Assembly: GCA_963783945.1 (NCBI GenBank)
Contig: CAWAPS010000029.1
Location: forward strand, 248,001 to 312,000
Length of the DNA stretch: 64,000 nt
Direction: 5' to 3'
Origin: CAWAPS01 sp963783945
GTDB lineage: Bacteria; Actinomycetota; Acidimicrobiia; Acidimicrobiales; Palsa-688
The notes under the pieces were generated by a model that was given only the letters and a program-made list of their open reading frames with translations, was not told the origin of the DNA and searched no databases. This document shows, piece after piece, positions 35,987-43,562 of the stretch (the first letter of the stretch is position 1; every line of letters starts with the position of its first letter). The position numbers and the translations under genes were made by a program.

Positions 35987-37303
35987 CTAGGGCCGGACCA
36001 GGGCGGCCAGTAGGGCCTGCAGCTTGAGCTGGGTCTCGGCCAGCTCCTCGGCCGGGTCGGACCCGGCCACGATCCCGTTGCCGGCGTAGATGTGAGCCCG
36101 GTTGGCCTCGACGTCGGCGCAGCGGATCCCGATGGCCCAGGCCCCGTCCCCTCTGGCGTCCACCCAGCCGACCGGGCCGGCGTACAACCCGCGATCGAAC
36201 CCCTCGACCTGCTGCAGGTACCGGATGGCGGTCGGGGTTGGCGACCCACCGACCGCTGGCGTGGGATGGACGCTGGCCACCAGGTCGAGGGCGGAAGGCG
36301 GGGAGGTCCCGTTGCCGTTCAGCCGCCCCGATATGTGGGTGCCGAGATGCGACACGTTGCGCAGGCCCATGATCGTCGGCTCGCTCGGGACGGTCAGCTC
36401 CCGGCAGAGAGGAGCGAGGACCTGCACCAGGGCGTCCACCACCACCTGATGTTCGTGGCGGGCCTTTCCTGACGACATCAGCCCGGCAACCAGGGCCTGG
36501 TCGGCGTGGGAGTCACCGCTGCGGGCCACCGTGCCGGCCAGTGGGTGGCTCTGCACCACGTCGCCTTCCCGGCTGATCAACAACTCCGGGCTGGCGCCGA
36601 GGAACCCGTTGACCGAAAAGATCATGCACGACGGATACAGGGCGGTGAGCCGCTCCAGGACGTCGGATATCACGAACGAGCGGTTGGCGGTGATCTCGAC
36701 CCGGCGGGCCAGGACCACTTTGCGCAGCTCGCCCCGACCGAGACGTTTGACCGCACCGGCGACGACCTCACGCCACTCGGCGTGGGGCATCGAACTGACC
36801 AGATTGAACTCGTCGGGAGGCAGGCCGGCGACACCAGCGGGGTCAGCCTTGTCGGCTACCGGTGTAACCCACTCGTCGGTACCGGCGCCCGGCCCGGTTT
36901 CTGCCCCGTCAGCCGCGGATGGCGCGGCTAAGGGACCATCGACGGGTTCGACGGTGGTGAGCCAGCCGGTGTCTCCGGAGTGGCCGACGATGCGGATGGG
37001 GACGACCAGATGCCCTGGCGCGGTCGGATCGAACGGCAGGGCCCCGATCGCTACCGGTCCGCAGCCCGGCAGCCCCACCTCGTCGACGGCCTCGATGGCA
37101 GCCAGCGACTCCTGCACCGCCCGAAGCGACGCCGGATCCGAGAGCCCTCCGGGCAAGTCGATCTGCAGGGCCGTCCCGCGGCCGGCGAGACCCCCGTTCT
37201 CGCCGCGCCACAGCACCCCTCGATCGCCCGCTTCGGCCAGGAGATCGGGGGCGGCCGCCAACCGCGTGGTGCGAGCCCGCCAGCGTCTCGAGGCCCGGTT
37301 CAC
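35987..37303 (-). CDS. menF: Isochorismate synthase (MenF type)
   Basis: Chorismate-utilising enzyme that converts chorismate to isochorismate for menaquinone. The 438-aa protein has a variable N-terminal half and the conserved catalytic part: LRKVVLARRVEI, FLGASPELL, HPLAGT with the family's active-site residues, KARHEHQVVVDAL, SHLGTHISGRL, HPTPAVGGSPT and YAGPVGW.DARGDG..AIGIRCA, ending in YAGNGIVAGSDPAEELAET. GTG start overlaps menG by 4 bp. Salicylate or siderophore use is less likely given the men context. Confidence 0.92.
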   Translation of the reverse strand: MNRASRRWRARTTRLAAAPDLLAEAGDRGVLWRGENGGLAGRGTALQIDLPGGLSDPASLRAVQESLAAIEAVDEVGLPGCGPVAIGALPFDPTAPGHLVVPIRIVGHSGDTGWLTTVEPVDGPLAAPSAADGAETGPGAGTDEWVTPVADKADPAGVAGLPPDEFNLVSSMPHAEWREVVAGAVKRLGRGELRKVVLARRVEITANRSFVISDVLERLTALYPSCMIFSVNGFLGASPELLISREGDVVQSHPLAGTVARSGDSHADQALVAGLMSSGKARHEHQVVVDALVQVLAPLCRELTVPSEPTIMGLRNVSHLGTHISGRLNGNGTSPPSALDLVASVHPTPAVGGSPTPTAIRYLQQVEGFDRGLYAGPVGWVDARGDGAWAIGIRCADVEANRAHIYAGNGIVAGSDPAEELAETQLKLQALLAALVRP

Positions 37304-37947
37304 GACCGCCCATCCTCGCGTGTGGCCGTGATCAGCTGAGTGATGCCGCCGGTGAGCAACCGCCTCTGCACCGATCCGAACCCGGCCCGGCGCAGCAAGT
37401 CGACCAGCTCGTCCGCCGGCGGGAGGTAGGCCACCGACTTGGGGAGGTACCGGTAGGCGTCGCGGTCCGAGAGCACCGCCCCGATCCTCGGGACCACGTG
37501 GCCGAAGTAGACCGAGTGCCCGGCGCGGAGGATCGGGTTGGCGGGTTCCGAGACATCGAGCAGACCAACCCGGCCCCCGGGGCGCAGCACCCGGGCCAGC
37601 TCCGCGAACACCGGCTGGAGGGACACGAAGTTGCGCAAGGCGAATCCGCTCACTGCTCCGTCGAAACTCGAGCTGGACAGGGGGAGGAATTCAGCGTCGG
37701 TCTGGGCCAGAGGGGCCGCGGTGCGGGCGTGCAGCAGCATCCCTATCGACAGGTCGACGCCGATCGGCGCCCACCCCGCCTGGGCCAGGTCCCGGCACAG
37801 GTCGCCGGTGCCGCACGCCACGTCGAGGACGCGTGAGCGGGCCGGAAGCCCCAATGCGCCAACCGTCGCTTTGCGCCAGTGCCGGTCGAGGCCGAAGGTC
37901 ATGACCCGATTGACCAGGTCGTACCTCGGGGCGATGGTGTCGAACAT
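37300..37947 (-). CDS. menG: Demethylmenaquinone methyltransferase (MenG/UbiE)
   Basis: SAM-dependent methylation of the naphthoquinone ring, last step of menaquinone synthesis. The conserved body starts MFDTIAPRYDLVNRVMTFGLDRHWRK, then VLDVACGTGDL (SAM motif I), VDLSIGMLLHAR, GFALRNFVSL, LRPGGRVGLLDVSEP, and ends GGITQLITATR. The only ATG/GTG/TTG near the N-terminus is ATG 37947, but family members have about 15-25 residues before MFD. A CTG at 38022 overlapping the MaoC stop as CTGA would supply them, giving about 240 aa. GTGA overlap with menF downstream. Confidence 0.9.
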   Translation of the reverse strand: MFDTIAPRYDLVNRVMTFGLDRHWRKATVGALGLPARSRVLDVACGTGDLCRDLAQAGWAPIGVDLSIGMLLHARTAAPLAQTDAEFLPLSSSSFDGAVSGFALRNFVSLQPVFAELARVLRPGGRVGLLDVSEPANPILRAGHSVYFGHVVPRIGAVLSDRDAYRYLPKSVAYLPPADELVDLLRRAGFGSVQRRLLTGGITQLITATREDGRS

Positions 37948-38018
37948 GGCCCGGACGGCGCGCGCCTTTTCCTCCCCTACGGGGAGTTCCGGGCCCGTAG
38001 TGGGAGCGGGTGAGCCGG

Positions 38019-38474
38019 TCAGGAGTAGTACCGGAAGAGGAGCTCGGCCACGCAGGCCGGCTTGGCCCCGCCCTCGGTCTCGAAAGTGAGCTCGAGCGCA
38101 ACCTGCACCCCGCCGGCCACATCCTCGACCGATGAGAGGACGGCGCCGGCCCGCAACCGGGAGCCGACCGGGACAGGGGAGGGGAAGCGCAGCTTGTTGA
38201 GCCCGTAGTTGACGCCCATGGCCACCCCCGAGACCTCGAGGATCTCGTTCATGAACGCCGGGGCCATCGAAAGCGTCAGGTAGCCGTGGGCGATGGGGCC
38301 CCCGAACGGACCGGCCTTGGCCCGTTCGATGTCCACGTGGATCCACTGGTGGTCGTCGGTGGCATCGGCGAACAGATTCACCTGCTTCTGGGTCACCTCC
38401 CGCCACCCGCTGTAGCCGAGGTGGGCGCCGACTTTCTCCTTGAGCCCCTCGATCCCCTCGATCTTGGTCGTCAT
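38019..38474 (-). CDS. MaoC-like (R)-specific enoyl-CoA hydratase
   Basis: Hot-dog-fold hydratase/dehydratase. The 151-aa protein matches the single-domain MaoC group: FADATDDHQWIHVD with the catalytic Asp/His dyad near 36-49, GPFGGPIAHGYLTLSMAP, and a final ETEGGAKPACVAELLFRYY. Substrate not predictable; neighbours are menaquinone genes, but no link is known. TAGCCT lies seven bases before the ATG. It probably leads the maoC-menG-menF transcript. Confidence 0.9.
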   Translation of the reverse strand: MTTKIEGIEGLKEKVGAHLGYSGWREVTQKQVNLFADATDDHQWIHVDIERAKAGPFGGPIAHGYLTLSMAPAFMNEILEVSGVAMGVNYGLNKLRFPSPVPVGSRLRAGAVLSSVEDVAGGVQVALELTFETEGGAKPACVAELLFRYYS

Positions 38475-38481
38475 GGAGAGG

Positions 38482-38487
38482 AGGCTA
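38482..38487 (-). promoter_or_regulatory. Leaderless -10 element of the MaoC gene
   Basis: TAGCCT on the minus strand followed by CCTCTCC and ATG 38474; the spacer is pyrimidine-rich, so no ribosome binding site is possible. Confidence 0.45.
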
Positions 38488-38504
38488 GGCGAGGGAGGCC
38501 TAGC

Positions 38505-38861
38505 TCATCGAAACCAGACGCGCCGGTACTCCCGGCTCTGGCGATGAAGCAGGAGAGCGACCAAAGCTCCGTAGAAGAGCAGGTTCAGTATCGACCCGGC
38601 GGAGAAGCTGATGATGATGAACGCCAGGGCGACCACCGCGAGGGCCAGGCCGAGCCAGTACCCCCATTTCTTCTCGTTGGCGATACCCCAACCGGCCGCG
38701 ACCGGACCCACCACGAGCACCAGCAGCAGCGCGAGGGTGCGTCCGTGGATCCCCGTGGTCAGCAAGGAGATAAGCGCGAAGGCGGCGTTGATGTACATGA
38801 GGATGGTCGCCATCATCAGGGTCTGGGGCTGCGTCTTGTCCAACCAACGGCGAGGGGGCAT
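38505..38861 (-). CDS. Small integral membrane protein, unrecognised
   Basis: The 118-aa product from ATG 38861 (GAAAGAG just upstream) has four hydrophobic segments, including MMATILMYINAAFALISLL, TLALLLVLVVGPVAAGWGIA and LGLALAVVALAFIIISF, separated by short loops, and a basic C-terminus (HRQSREYRRVWFR). N- and C-termini are both basic, so both are probably cytoplasmic. No family function is known to me. Longer starts upstream would only add non-hydrophobic residues. Confidence 0.8.
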   Translation of the reverse strand: MPPRRWLDKTQPQTLMMATILMYINAAFALISLLTTGIHGRTLALLLVLVVGPVAAGWGIANEKKWGYWLGLALAVVALAFIIISFSAGSILNLLFYGALVALLLHRQSREYRRVWFR

Positions 38862-38901
38862 CTCTTTCAGTGTGCCATCGGATCGGACCTGACTGGCCGC
38901 G

Positions 38902-39948
38902 TCAGCCGACGGCGGGAAGTGGAGATGGGCGGCGCACGGCGGCGCCTGCTGCCAGCTGCCCGCACGCCGCGTCGATGTCGGTCCCGCGGTTGCGCCGGAT
39001 GGTGACATTGACTCCCGTCCGGGCCAGGTTGTGGCGAAACGCCCTGACCCCGGCGGGGCTGGTGCCCCGGGCCGGGTAACCCGGCGTCGGATTGAGCGGG
39101 ATCAGATTTACGTGAGCGCCCAGCGGCCGGGCCAGCTCGGAGAGCTCCTCGGCGTCGGACGGCCGGTCGTTGACACCGGCTATCAGGGCCCACTCGAAGC
39201 TGAGGCGACGGCCCTTGGCCGTCAGGTACTGCCGGCACGTCTCCATCAGGACGGCCAGCGGGTAGCGCCGGTTGAGCGGCACCAGCCGGTTGCGCAGGTG
39301 GTCGTTGGCGGCGTGCAACGACACGGCCAGGTTGACCGGCAGCGCTTCGCGGGAAAGGCGGCGGATGCCCGGGACCACCCCGACGGTCGACACGGTCAGA
39401 TGGCGGGCCGAAATCCCGATGTCGGCGTGGATCCGCTCGATGGCCGCCCACATCCGGTCGTAGTTGGCCAGCGGTTCGCCCATGCCCATGAACACCACGT
39501 TCGACAGCCGGTCGGGTGAGGCGGCCCGGCGGGCGGCCACGACCTGCTCGACGATCTCGCCGGCGGTGAGATGCCGGGTGAAGCCGGACTGCCCGGTGGC
39601 GCAGAACGAGCAGGCCATGGCGCAGCCGGCCTGACTCGACACGCATACGGTGGCGCGGTCGGGATAGCGCATCAGCACCGTCTCGACCCGGGCTTCGTCA
39701 GCCAGATCCCACAGCCACTTGACCGTCTGACCTCCCTCGGATACGGCTTCGGTCCGCAGGCGCAGCCCGGGCGGGAGCTCCGAGTCGAGCCGATCCCGGA
39801 GGGACCGCGGCAGGTTGGTCATCTCCGCCGGACGGAGGCCCCGCTCGTACAGAGCACGCCAGACCTGGTCGACGCGATATGAGGGCTCACCGGCCCTGGC
39901 GAGCAGCGCCCCGAGCTCGGAGTGGCTCAGGTCGTAGGGCCCGGGCAT
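38902..39948 (-). CDS. rlmN: 23S rRNA/tRNA m2A methyltransferase (RlmN)
   Basis: Radical SAM enzyme that methylates C2 of A2503 in 23S rRNA and A37 in tRNA. The 348-aa protein has CAMACSFC with C109, C113 and C116 binding the 4Fe-4S cluster, the first methyl-carrier region VCVSSQAGC, VVFMGMGEPLANYD, STVGVVPGIRRL, VSLHAANDHLRNRLVP, EWALIAGVND and a late Cys in IDAACGQL near 331 as the methylated Cys. ATG 39948 overlaps the mshD stop (TGATG), so mshD-rlmN are coupled. Full length. Confidence 0.95.
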   Translation of the reverse strand: MPGPYDLSHSELGALLARAGEPSYRVDQVWRALYERGLRPAEMTNLPRSLRDRLDSELPPGLRLRTEAVSEGGQTVKWLWDLADEARVETVLMRYPDRATVCVSSQAGCAMACSFCATGQSGFTRHLTAGEIVEQVVAARRAASPDRLSNVVFMGMGEPLANYDRMWAAIERIHADIGISARHLTVSTVGVVPGIRRLSREALPVNLAVSLHAANDHLRNRLVPLNRRYPLAVLMETCRQYLTAKGRRLSFEWALIAGVNDRPSDAEELSELARPLGAHVNLIPLNPTPGYPARGTSPAGVRAFRHNLARTGVNVTIRRNRGTDIDAACGQLAAGAAVRRPSPLPAVG

Positions 39949-41048
39949 CAGGGCGGGGGCGGGCCGGGCGCGGCGGGCGGGGGCGGGCCGGGCGCGGCGG
40001 GCGGGGGCGGGCCGGGCGCGGCGGGCGGGGGCGGGCCGGGCGCGGCGGGCGGGGGCGGGCCGGGGCGGGCCGGGCCCGCCAGGATGTCGCCTACGTAGGC
40101 CTGGTCCAGATGGTTGACCACGAAGCCCATGTCCACGTACAGCTTCACCGCCCGGGTGTTGTCGGCGTCGACGTAGAGCATGCCCATGCGCAGGCCCTGC
40201 CCGTAGAGGTGGTCGAGGCCGGCCTCTACCAGCTTGCGGCCCAACCCCGGCTCCCGGTTGGGGGCCGCCGGGTCGACCGCGATCACGTAGATCTCGCCCA
40301 GCGGGGGGTGGTCGTCGGGATGGACCTTGGTCCAGCAGAACCCGTCGAGGCGGCCCGTGGGGTCGCGATGGAGCAGGAAGCCGGCGGGATCGAACCACGG
40401 CTCCGATTCGCGTTGCTTCAGGGTGGCGAGATCCCACCCGCCCTGCTCGGGGTGCCAGTCGAAGGCCCGGTTGTTGACCTCCAGCCACTCCTCCTCGTCC
40501 TGGCCGACGACGAAGGGGGTGGTGACGAACGGCTCGATCGGCTGGGGCTCGGCGGGGCCGGATGCGGCGCGCTCGGGTGCGGCGGGCTCGGGTGGGGCGG
40601 GCTCGATCGGCAGAGGGCGGCGCATCTGGTACAGCACCCGCCCCGGCGCCAGGCCGATCGAGCGGGCGATGCGGTCGTGCTCGGCCCGGGGCTGATTAAC
40701 CCACATGTGCACGTGGCCTCCGCCCGCCGAGGCGATGACATCGGCCGCCGCTCGCACCAGATCCTCACCGATGGTGTTGCCCGGGACGCGGTGATGGGGA
40801 TCCACCACGTACTCCAGGGCCCACGTGCCCGACCCCAGGCTGACCTGGGCGTAGCCGACGGGGTGGTCGTGGCCGGCCTCCCACGCCACCAGGCTGGCAA
40901 AGCCCTCCCGCCCTCCCTGCACCAGGTCCAGCCAGGCGTGCTCGTCGAGGGGGGCATGGGCGTCGGCCGCGCTGGCGGCGTCGAGCAGGCCCCTGACGGC
41001 GTCGATGTCACCGCCTACCAGATGGTGCTTCACCTCGATGCGGTGCAC
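39948..41048 (-). CDS. mshD: Mycothiol synthase (MshD)
   Basis: Acetyl-CoA:Cys-GlcN-Ins acetyltransferase, last step of mycothiol synthesis, diagnostic for actinobacteria. The 366-aa protein has two GNAT domains: the first around LVAWEAGHDHPVGYAQVSLG and the second, catalytic, with GFCWTKVHPDD, GEIYVIAVDPAA, GLGRKLVEAGLDHL and LYVDADNTRAVKLYVDMGF. Between them is an Ala/Pro/Glu-rich linker. The tail is a (AAPGPPPP) repeat encoded by a 24-bp minisatellite. GTG 41048 is chosen because TACTCT stands seven bases upstream and homology begins there; GTG 41177 is longer. Confidence 0.93.
   Translation of the reverse strand: MHRIEVKHHLVGGDIDAVRGLLDAASAADAHAPLDEHAWLDLVQGGREGFASLVAWEAGHDHPVGYAQVSLGSGTWALEYVVDPHHRVPGNTIGEDLVRAAADVIASAGGGHVHMWVNQPRAEHDRIARSIGLAPGRVLYQMRRPLPIEPAPPEPAAPERAASGPAEPQPIEPFVTTPFVVGQDEEEWLEVNNRAFDWHPEQGGWDLATLKQRESEPWFDPAGFLLHRDPTGRLDGFCWTKVHPDDHPPLGEIYVIAVDPAAPNREPGLGRKLVEAGLDHLYGQGLRMGMLYVDADNTRAVKLYVDMGFVVNHLDQAYVGDILAGPARPGPPPPAAPGPPPPAAPGPPPPAAPGPPPPAAPGPPPP
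39951..40065 (-). repeat. 24-bp minisatellite in the mshD 3' end
   Basis: Four complete 24-bp units plus a partial fifth, nearly identical, in frame and encoding AAPGPPPP. The unit length is divisible by three, so copy-number change would alter the protein tail without frameshift. Confidence 0.85.
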
Positions 41049-41055
41049 GGACGGC

Positions 41056-41061
41056 AGAGTA
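41056..41061 (-). promoter_or_regulatory. Leaderless -10 element of mshD
   Basis: TACTCT on the minus strand, seven bases before GTG 41048. It supports this start over the longer frame from 41177. Confidence 0.4.
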
Positions 41062-41200
41062 CCTGGGCCGCCGGTCGAACCAGGCGGCCGGGCCGGCGCC
41101 TGGGCGCCGCTCGCCGGCCGGGACTGGGCCCGAGCACCGCTGCCGGCCGGGCTGGGTCCGAGCGCCGCCCCGGTCACCTCCCCATGGGCGCGGCGCTACC

Positions 41201-41206
41201 TACGCT
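41201..41206 (+). promoter_or_regulatory. Leaderless -10 element of nth
   Basis: TACGCT followed by six bases and GTG 41213, with no ribosome binding site. Confidence 0.5.
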
Positions 41207-41212
41207 TAGCCC

Positions 41213-41890
41213 GTGGCCAAACCTCGAACCCCGAAAGGGCGCGCCCGGGAGGCGGAAGCCCGCCTGGCCGACCTGTACCCGGGCACCGCCAAGGAGCTGT
41301 GCGAGCTCAACTTCGACAACCCGTTCCAGCTCCTGGTGGCCACCGTGCTGTCGGCGCAGACGACTGACGAGCGGGTGAACATGACGACCCCGGCTGTGTT
41401 CCGTCGCTACCCGTCGGCACACGAACTGGGCGCCGCCGACCCGCTGGAGCTGGAGGCGATGATCCGATCCACCGGGTTCTTCCGGTCCAAGGCCAAGAGC
41501 CTCATAGGACTGGGCCAGGCGCTTGACGAGAGATTCGGAGGCGAGGTGCCGGCGGACATAGACGACCTGGTGACTGTGCCCGGGGTGGGTCGGAAGACGG
41601 CCAACGTGGTCCTGAGCGTCGGTTTCGAGGTGCCGGGCTTCCCCGTCGACACCCACGTCACCCGCCTAACCAGGCTGCTCGGCCTCACCACGGAGGTCGA
41701 CCCGGTGAAGATCGAGCGCGACGTGTGCGCCCTGATTCCTCCCCGCGCCTGGGGGGCGCTCAGTCTGAGGCTGATCCTGCACGGCCGGCGGGTGTGCATA
41801 GCCCGGCGGCCCCGGTGTGGAGAGTGCGTAATGTCGGATTTCTGCCCTTCGTCCCTCGTGCCCACCCGCCAGTCGAAGGCTCCCACGTAG
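41213..41890 (+). CDS. nth: Endonuclease III (Nth)
   Basis: Bifunctional DNA glycosylase/AP lyase for oxidised pyrimidines. The 225-aa protein has QLLVATVLSAQTTD, the helix-hairpin-helix VPGVGRKTAN with K128 as Schiff-base Lys, VDTHVTRL with D146, and a C-terminal 4Fe-4S cluster C195-X6-C202-X2-C205-X5-C211, the canonical spacing. A perfect palindrome follows the stop by 8 bp. Confidence 0.97.
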   Translation: MAKPRTPKGRAREAEARLADLYPGTAKELCELNFDNPFQLLVATVLSAQTTDERVNMTTPAVFRRYPSAHELGAADPLELEAMIRSTGFFRSKAKSLIGLGQALDERFGGEVPADIDDLVTVPGVGRKTANVVLSVGFEVPGFPVDTHVTRLTRLLGLTTEVDPVKIERDVCALIPPRAWGALSLRLILHGRRVCIARRPRCGECVMSDFCPSSLVPTRQSKAPT

Positions 41891-41898
41891 CAACGACA

Positions 41899-41949
41899 CA
41901 TAGTTTGTGCGCTTAACCCGCTGTGAGCGGGTTAAGCGCACAAACTATG
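41899..41949. terminator. Perfect 24-bp palindrome between nth and a convergent gene
   Basis: Two perfectly complementary 24-base arms (41899-41922 and 41926-41949) are separated by GTG. The stem holds CGCTTAACCCGCT and is less GC-rich than its surroundings. It lies between the ends of nth (+) and the 61-aa gene (-), where a bidirectional terminator is expected, but the perfection of the arms is unusual and no U tract follows on either strand. Confidence 0.65.
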
Positions 41950-42023
41950 AGATAACCGGTCACTTCATGGCCAATTTGGAAGGCCGCGAGCGCGGCACCG
42001 CCCGGCCTGTTGGGCGGGGCCGT

Positions 42024-42209
42024 CTAGCCACGGTCGAGGAGGCGGCCCAGCCGGCGCTGCGCCGTCCGGAGCGAGCGCTCGATCTCGAACAGCGCGGGCC
42101 CGGTGACCTCCCGCTCGTCGTCGAGCAACCCCTCGGCGATCTGGGTTATGCGGTCGGCCAGCTCCTGGACGGCGGTCGACACGGAACTCAGTTCGGCACG
42201 AGTGGTCAT
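42024..42209 (-). CDS. Conserved-looking 61-aa protein divergent from hisD
   Basis: I do not recognise a named family. The ATG at 42209 begins MTTRAELSSVSTAVQELAD and the rest (RITQIAEGLLDDEREVTGPALFEIERSLRTAQRRLGRLLD) is entirely helical with heptad-like Leu/Ile spacing, suggesting a small coiled-coil or helical-hairpin dimer. Its start is 12 bp from hisD, so the two genes must share or overlap promoters. The 3' end faces the palindrome after nth. Confidence 0.65.
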   Translation of the reverse strand: MTTRAELSSVSTAVQELADRITQIAEGLLDDEREVTGPALFEIERSLRTAQRRLGRLLDRG

Positions 42210-42221
42210 ACAGATACCATC

Positions 42222-43562
42222 ATGGACCCGATGTCCCCCCGTTCCGTGCCAGAACTCCTCACCCGGCTGGACCTCCGGGGCGCCGCCGGTGACCTGCGTT
42301 CGAGGCTGCCGGCTCCGGAGATCGTGGAAGACGAGCACGCGGTCGCGGCCGTACGGGACATCCTGACCCAGGTTCGGGTCGGAGGCGACGAGGCGGTGCG
42401 ATCGCTCACCGTGCGCTTCGATCACGTCCGGGTGGACGAGCTTCGGGTCACACCGCAGGACATGAAGGCGGCACTCGACGAGATCCCGTCCTCGCTGCGC
42501 GCCGCCCTGGAGGTGGCCCACGACAACATCTCGGCCTACCACCGGGGTCAAGTGGCAGAGGACACCCGCTACGAGCGCGACGGGGTGGTGGTCCGGGAGC
42601 TACACCGGCCGGTCGACCGGGCGGGGCTTTATGTCCCGGGAGGGCGGGCCCCGCTGGCGTCGACCGCCCTGATGACGGCGGCGCCGGCCCGGGTGGCCGG
42701 AGTCCCCGAGGTCGTCATGTGCTCCCCGCCGGGGCCCGACGGCAAGCCGGCGACCGCCGTCCTGGCCGCCGCGGCCATCGCCGGGGTCGACGAGGTATAC
42801 CGGGTCGGCGGGGCCCAGGCCATCGCCGCGCTGGCCTACGGGACCGAGACCGTCCGGCCCGTCGACGTGATCGTGGGCCCGGGCAACCGGTACGTCGCCA
42901 TCGCCGAGCGCCTGGTCGCCGGCCAGGGGGTAGTCGGCGTCCCGTCGGCGTTCACCGGCCCGTCCGAGGTGGCGGTCGTGGCGGATGCCACCACTCCCGC
43001 GGAGTTCGCCGCCATCGATCTGGTGGTACAGGCCGAGCACGGCCCCGACGGGCTCTCCTACCTGATCACCTGGTCGGAGGAAGCCGCCGATCGGATCACG
43101 GAGGAGGTGGCTCGCCTGACCGCCGCCGCCCCCCGCCGCCAGGAGATAGAAGCGACCCTGTCCCGGGGCGGGTACTGCGTGCTGGTGGACGGCCCCGAGC
43201 AGGCGATGCACGTGGCCAACGCCGTGGCCGCCGAGCACCTGGAGTTGATGAACGAGGACCCCCACGCCCTCCTCCCCCTCGTTCGGGCCGCCGGCGCGGT
43301 GTTCCTCGGTCCGTGGGCGCCGGCCAGCGTCGGCGACTACGTGGCCGGCCCCAATCACGTCCTGCCCACCGCCCGCTCGGCCCGGTTCGGGAGCGCGCTC
43401 GGCGTGGCCGACTTCTGCAAACGGATCCACGTGGTTGAGCTCGACCGCCCGGCGCTCGGCCGCCTCGCGCCGCACGTCGAGGCCATGGCCGCTTCGGAGG
43501 GTCTCAGCGCCCATGGCGATTCGGTCCGCATCCGCACGAGCGGGATTCCAGGAGGGGTGTGA
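42222..43562 (+). CDS. hisD: Histidinol dehydrogenase (HisD)
   Basis: Zinc- and NAD-dependent four-electron oxidation of histidinol to histidine, the last pathway step. The 446-aa protein has RAGLYVPGGRAPLASTALM, VGGAQAIAALAYGTETV, VGPGNRYVA, SAFTGPSEVAVVAD, zinc ligands in VVQAEHGPDG (Q-x-x-H), catalytic Glu-His in AVAAEHLEL and the late His-containing region. Start ATG 42222; ATG 42231 is an alternative that TACCAT (42215-42220) would favour. First gene of the his-trp cluster. Confidence 0.96.
   Translation: MDPMSPRSVPELLTRLDLRGAAGDLRSRLPAPEIVEDEHAVAAVRDILTQVRVGGDEAVRSLTVRFDHVRVDELRVTPQDMKAALDEIPSSLRAALEVAHDNISAYHRGQVAEDTRYERDGVVVRELHRPVDRAGLYVPGGRAPLASTALMTAAPARVAGVPEVVMCSPPGPDGKPATAVLAAAAIAGVDEVYRVGGAQAIAALAYGTETVRPVDVIVGPGNRYVAIAERLVAGQGVVGVPSAFTGPSEVAVVADATTPAEFAAIDLVVQAEHGPDGLSYLITWSEEAADRITEEVARLTAAAPRRQEIEATLSRGGYCVLVDGPEQAMHVANAVAAEHLELMNEDPHALLPLVRAAGAVFLGPWAPASVGDYVAGPNHVLPTARSARFGSALGVADFCKRIHVVELDRPALGRLAPHVEAMAASEGLSAHGDSVRIRTSGIPGGV

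Noticed and set aside
37300..38406. A 368-aa fusion of a MaoC-region peptide with MenG
   Set aside because: The N-terminal part is an out-of-frame reading of the MaoC gene.
39951..40065. CRISPR array
   Set aside because: The 24-bp repeats are directly tandem without unique spacers and lie inside a gene.
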